Positions 60,072-64,000 of a stretch of DNA of 64,000 bases are shown in pieces. The stretch covers positions 1 to 64,000 of the forward strand of contig NZ_JBFONT020000001.1 of NCBI RefSeq assembly GCF_040779325.2, written 5' to 3'. The stretch comes from Aestuariibius violaceus (lineage in GTDB: Bacteria > Pseudomonadota > Alphaproteobacteria > Rhodobacterales > Rhodobacteraceae). A model generated the notes under the pieces. That model had not been told where the DNA came from and made no database searches. It saw nothing but the letters and a program-made list of their open reading frames with translations. Both the position numbers and the translations under genes were made by a program. Positions within the stretch are counted from its first letter, which is position 1, and each line of letters opens with the position of its first letter.

Positions 60072-60328
60072 CCGCAGAAGACCCTCGCGACGCGGCCGTC
60101 TGCGCCGATTTCGAAGTTCAGCCTCTCGGCCAGGGGCGGCCATGTCACCCGCATCTCGGGCCGGATGACGCGGACCGGGCGGAGGATCAGCAGCTCGCGC
60201 AGCGCCGCTTCGGGCTGGCCGATCAACACGCGATACCGCTCGCCCTCGCAAGCCGACAGATCCGCGGGCTGCCGCGCTTCCGGGACCGGCGCGCAGGCGG
60301 CCAGCGCCAGCAGGGCCGTCAGCCGCAG
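60068..60328 (-). CDS. I78 protease-inhibitor-like lipoprotein, CTG start
   Basis: 86 residues. The frame has no ATG, GTG or TTG before its lipobox; a CTG at 60328 gives LRLTALLALAAC with the Cys at position 12 as the lipidated residue. The mature part (LSACEGERYRVLIGQ, then RVIRPEMRVTWPPLAERLNF, ending VARVFCG) matches the I78 inhibitor family, including the final FCG. The start overlaps the last codons of the upstream paralogue by 10 nt, so reinitiation by coupling is likely. It may instead be translated from a further CTG at 60322. Its stop overlaps the benE stop. Confidence 0.6.
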   Translation of the reverse strand: MRLTALLALAACAPVPEARQPADLSACEGERYRVLIGQPEAALRELLILRPVRVIRPEMRVTWPPLAERLNFEIGADGRVARVFCG

Positions 60329-60603
60329 GTGACGGATAGGATCACCCCGTTTTCGTCGACGCGGAAATTGATCCGGCCGGGGCTGTATTCCTGTGTCACG
60401 ATATCGCCTGGGCCGATCACCCGGTCATTCAGGCTCGACGGCAGCGTGACGGCTGCGATGTTGGAGCCGACGAGGCTCTCGTAATCGGCTGCGCCGCAGG
60501 TATCGGGGGTCAGCTTGTCGAGCCCGCCGGGCTCTTCGCTGACGGAGGGTGATGGCTCGCAAGCTGCGAGGGCCAAAAGGAAAATCGGCAGTGCATATTT
60601 CAT
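60319..60603 (-). CDS. I78 family peptidase-inhibitor-like lipoprotein
   Basis: 94 residues. MKYALPIFLLALAACEPSPS is a lipoprotein signal with lipobox LAAC. The I78 core follows: DTCGAADYESLVGSNIAAV, VIGPGDIVTQEYSPGRINF, ending VDENGVILSVTCG. I78 proteins inhibit serine proteases or are related to them. The frame is open far upstream, but the ATG at 60603 is followed by the signal peptide. It overlaps a shorter paralogue downstream. Confidence 0.8.
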   Translation of the reverse strand: MKYALPIFLLALAACEPSPSVSEEPGGLDKLTPDTCGAADYESLVGSNIAAVTLPSSLNDRVIGPGDIVTQEYSPGRINFRVDENGVILSVTCG

Positions 60604-60700
60604 GGCGGCATAAGTGGCACACCCGCGCCCTGGGTCAAGCCCCTTGCGCGGGGATCGGCAATCCCCCACCCTCGCCGCGACAGTGAAGGGGAGGATATCC

Positions 60701-61810
<1,110 letters not shown>

Positions 61811-62086
61811 GTGGTGCCCACGATCGAGATCATCTTTGAGAACATGCAAACGAATATCGGCGCGGTCGAGGACCGCACCCATCGCATTCGCAATTTTGGG
61901 GAAGATATCTGGCGGGCCTTCCACCATGAGGAGGGTGTAAAGATTTCGATACGGGACATCGACCGCACGACTGACAGAGTTACGATTGCGGTGCGGAAAT
62001 CCATGATAGGACGGGTCACCCAGTCTGCGCGCAAAATGGCAGCGAAGCATTTTCCGGAAGGTGGATTCACGGTGAAGATATCTTGA
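61811..62086 (+). CDS. Hypothetical small protein between frmA and a GNAT gene
   Basis: 91 residues from GTG 61811 (a second GTG at 61814). The sequence (TIEIIFENMQTNIGAVEDRT; RFGEDIW-like NFGEDIWRAFHHEEGVKISI) alternates strand and helix, with a basic C-terminal part (VRKSMIGRVTQSARKMAAKHF). No family recognised. It directly abuts the frmA stop and overlaps the GNAT gene by 4 nt, which supports real translation as part of that unit. Confidence 0.55.
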   Translation: MVPTIEIIFENMQTNIGAVEDRTHRIRNFGEDIWRAFHHEEGVKISIRDIDRTTDRVTIAVRKSMIGRVTQSARKMAAKHFPEGGFTVKIS

Positions 62087-62586
62087 CCGCTGGGCCCCTT
62101 TCAATACGGCCTGCGACCCCCGGCGATGCGACCGTGCTGTGGGCCATGCTCCAACCCGTTTTCCGAGCCGGCGACACCTATGCCGTCGACCCGGCGATCT
62201 CCCGCGAGGACGCGCTGGCCTATTGGACCGGCTCGGATCACCACGTCTTCATCGCCGAGGATGCAGCGCCACTTGGCACCTACTACCTGAAGACCAACCA
62301 GCAGGGCGGCGGCGCGCATGTCTGCAACGCCGCTTTCGTGACTGCTGAGGCCGCCCGCGGCAAGGGCGTTGCGCGCGCTATGCTCGACCATGCGCTGATA
62401 ACCGCGAAAGAGACCGGGTACGAGGCGATGCAGTTCAACTTCGTCGTCGCTGCCAATACCCGAGCCGTCGACCTCTGGACCCACGCGGGTTTCGAGACGG
62501 TGGGCCGGTTGCCCAAAGCATTTCGCCTGCCCGACGGGGCCTACACGGACGCGCTTGTGATGCACCGCTTCCTTGGGAAGGCCTAA
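62083..62586 (+). CDS. GNAT-family N-acetyltransferase
   Basis: 167 residues from a TTG that overlaps the preceding stop (TTGA). GNAT fold: CNAAFVTAEAARGKGVARAMLDHAL contains the acetyl-CoA-binding R/Q-x-x-G-x-G/A motif (ARGKGVARAM), and AVDLWTHAGFETVGRLPKAF is motif B with the conserved W-x-x-x-G-F. It acetylates a small molecule or protein N-terminus; substrate unknown. Confidence 0.82.
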   Translation: MTAGPLSIRPATPGDATVLWAMLQPVFRAGDTYAVDPAISREDALAYWTGSDHHVFIAEDAAPLGTYYLKTNQQGGGAHVCNAAFVTAEAARGKGVARAMLDHALITAKETGYEAMQFNFVVAANTRAVDLWTHAGFETVGRLPKAFRLPDGAYTDALVMHRFLGKA

Positions 62587-62701
62587 GGCGCCATTAAGGT
62601 TAACGCGCCACGCCGATCGGACGGCTCCTCCGGTTTCACTCGCAACATCTTTGATCTAGATACCGTTCAAATCTCATCGTCTTTGCCTCGGTAAATATTC
62701 C

Positions 62702-62729
62702 GGGGGTCCGGGGGCTGGCCCCCGGTCCG
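62702..62729 (+). repeat. GC hairpin before the NYN gene
   Basis: CCGGGGGC (62708-62715) pairs with GCCCCCGG (62718-62725) around a two-base loop, right after TAAATATTCCGGGGG. It is a GC palindrome of a kind common in Rhodobacteraceae spacers. It lies 21 bp before the NYN start and could affect its ribosome-binding site (AGAAGAAAG) or terminate the GNAT transcript. Confidence 0.4.
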
Positions 62730-62749
62730 ACGTCAGAAGAAAGAACACC

Positions 62750-63463
62750 ATGGCCACCGATCGTCCCCTCCTCGCAATTCTCATAGACGCCGACAACACG
62801 TCGCCCAAATTCGCGGGCGCGATCTTTGAGGAGATCGCGAGCCTTGGGGAGGCCTCGGTTCGGCGGTGCTATGGGGATTTCTCGTCGCAGCAGATGGCCG
62901 GCTGGAACCGGGTGCAGGCGGATCACGGGCTGGTGCCGCTTCATTCGCCGGCGAATACGGTGGGCAAGAACGCCTCTGACATCAGCCTGGTCATCGACGC
63001 GATGGACCTCTTGCATTCCGGGCGGTTCGACGGCTTCGTGCTGGTGTCGTCGGACAGCGACTTCACCCGGCTCGCCTCGCGGATCCGGGAACAGGGGCTC
63101 GACGTCTATGGAATTGGGCAGCAGAAGACGCCCGAGGCGTTTCGCAAGGCCTGCAAGCGGTTCATCTTTCTGGAAAACCTCGGCCAGGAGACCACGCAGG
63201 CGCAGGTTCCGAAGGGGGAGCGCGGCAAATCACGCCCCGTGAACGAGGCGCGCGACATCATCTTTCGGGCCATGGATGCGATCGGGCAGGATGACGAGTG
63301 GTACGGGCTCGGCCCGCTGGGGCAGTACATCACCGCCGCAAATCCGGATTTCGACACGCGGACCTACGGCAAGAAAAAGCTGAGCGACCTGGTGAAGGAA
63401 ATCCGGATGCTTGAAACCAAGCGTGGCGATGACAACCAGCTTCTGGTGCGGCGGATCGACTAG
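62750..63463 (+). CDS. NYN-domain nuclease with C-terminal OST-HTH/LOTUS-like domain
   Basis: 237 residues. The PIN-like NYN domain (1-145) has LLAILIDADN (Asp13, Asp15), GKNASDISLVIDAMDLL and VLVSSDSDFTRLASRI, giving the acidic cluster for metal-dependent RNA cleavage. After a basic linker (VPKGERGKSRPVNEARD) a LOTUS/OST-HTH-like domain (about 160-237: WYGLGPLGQYITAANPDFD, YGKKKLSDLVKEI) follows, which in related proteins binds RNA. The pair is the LabA/DUF88-type RNA-processing arrangement. It is convergent with the TetR gene; stop codons overlap. Confidence 0.85.
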   Translation: MATDRPLLAILIDADNTSPKFAGAIFEEIASLGEASVRRCYGDFSSQQMAGWNRVQADHGLVPLHSPANTVGKNASDISLVIDAMDLLHSGRFDGFVLVSSDSDFTRLASRIREQGLDVYGIGQQKTPEAFRKACKRFIFLENLGQETTQAQVPKGERGKSRPVNEARDIIFRAMDAIGQDDEWYGLGPLGQYITAANPDFDTRTYGKKKLSDLVKEIRMLETKRGDDNQLLVRRID

Positions 63464-64000
63464 GCCTCGTAGCGGGCCATGAAGGTTTCGACGGCTTCGT
63501 CGACGATGTGCTCGATTCTGTCCTTGCTTGGCTTCTGGTCGATCCCGAAGACCATGCATGGAAAGATATCAGCTTTGCACATTTCAGCGAACTGGTCGGC
63601 CGCCAAGGCGCAATCCTTGATCTTCAGCTTTCCCGCCGCGATCTGCTGGTCGAGATAGTCGATCGTCATCGCCCGGACCTTCATTGGCCCGTTTTCGAAG
63701 AACTGGCGGCCGAGTTCAGGAAAGCGATCGCTTTCGGCGACGCAGATGCGGAAGACGTTCAGACCGAAATCCGAGGTAATGAGCGTCATCAGATCCATGC
63801 CCATCGACTTGAGTGCGATGCGCACGTCGCTGCCTTCGTGGAGGACCTGGTCGTAATTCTCGGCCATGCGCAGGCATTCGAGCCGGGCGACTTCCATGAA
63901 AAGCAATTTTTTGTCAGGGAAGTAGCTGTAGAGGGTCGCCTTGGAAACGCCGGCCGTCTTGGCGATGTCGTCGACGCTCGCCCCTTCGAACCCATCGGCC
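63460..64000 (-). CDS. TetR/AcrR family transcriptional regulator (start outside the window)
   Basis: 180 residues are visible. The helix-turn-helix GASVDDIAKTAGVSKATLYS and YFPDKKLLFMEVA are the TetR_N domain; its first helix lies beyond the window end. The ligand-binding part (about 50-180) has VFRICVAESDRFPELGRQFFENG and a C-terminal helix DEAVETFMARYEA, as in AcrR-like TetR_C domains. It usually represses an adjacent efflux pump, which would be beyond 64000. Confidence 0.88.
   Translation of the reverse strand, partial: ADGFEGASVDDIAKTAGVSKATLYSYFPDKKLLFMEVARLECLRMAENYDQVLHEGSDVRIALKSMGMDLMTLITSDFGLNVFRICVAESDRFPELGRQFFENGPMKVRAMTIDYLDQQIAAGKLKIKDCALAADQFAEMCKADIFPCMVFGIDQKPSKDRIEHIVDEAVETFMARYEA

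Overview
The window is GC-rich DNA from an alphaproteobacterium, most probably a member of the Rhodobacterales (Rhodobacter/Roseobacter relatives). The evidence is an FnrL regulator with a complete ccoNOQP-ccoGHIS set and a neighbouring hemN, a sorbitol/mannitol (smo/mtlK) operon in the Rhodobacter order, DUF6478- and DUF2794-type proteins typical of that group, and heavy use of GTG starts and 4-nt ATGA/GTGA gene overlaps. No rRNA, tRNA, CRISPR array, integrase or insertion sequence was found.

Layout. 1-530: start of a tuf gene (minus strand) with a good promoter, then a dispersed repeat. 720-3578: a compact cargo module, DUF4123 adaptor, Tox-REase-5 nuclease effector and probable immunity protein, with no VgrG, PAAR or secretion structural gene. 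3647-9597 (minus): uronate-dehydrogenase-like enzyme, FAD oxidoreductase, MFS exporter, small membrane protein, GH13 alpha-glucosidase. 9846-12452: Tat-exported molybdenum oxidoreductase (IorAB type). 12544-13296: diguanylate cyclase. 13463-23086: a tightly packed catabolic run (2-haloacid dehalogenase, alpha/beta hydrolase, threonine dehydratase-like enzyme, EEP-family hydrolase, pcaD, pcaB, MFS, alcohol dehydrogenase, enolase-superfamily dehydratase). 23361-28775: DoxX, 2,4-dienoyl-CoA reductase and hypothetical proteins, separated by repeat-bearing spacers. 28952-36480: LacI regulator and smoEFGKS-mtlK, which import and oxidise polyols.

36477-48159: the microaerobic respiration locus. hemN and fnrL are divergent around a perfect FNR box. 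ccoNOQP (the cbb3 oxidase) and ccoGHIS (its assembly and copper supply) each have their own FNR box, so FnrL is expected to coordinate haem synthesis, oxidase and assembly at low oxygen. ccoS (48001-48159) is a short gene that closes the set. 48160-48544 holds a strong intrinsic terminator and a candidate small RNA or attenuator ahead of asd.

50954-52873: beta-carbonic anhydrase, SbtA-type bicarbonate permease and SbtB-type PII protein in one operon, a self-contained inorganic-carbon acquisition unit. 53014-64000: housekeeping and stress genes (LysE exporter, M17 aminopeptidase with C40 hydrolase, DUF2794, AlkD-like and DUF899 proteins, BenE, tandem I78 inhibitor-like lipoproteins, class III alcohol dehydrogenase, GNAT, NYN-domain protein) and a TetR regulator cut by the window end.

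Most notable: the orphan effector/immunity module; a ~105-bp intergenic element present twice with four GTCGG-like words phased at exactly 11 bp; a second 66-bp dispersed repeat; the ccoS-asd small-RNA candidate; and an I78 gene that appears to start at CTG.
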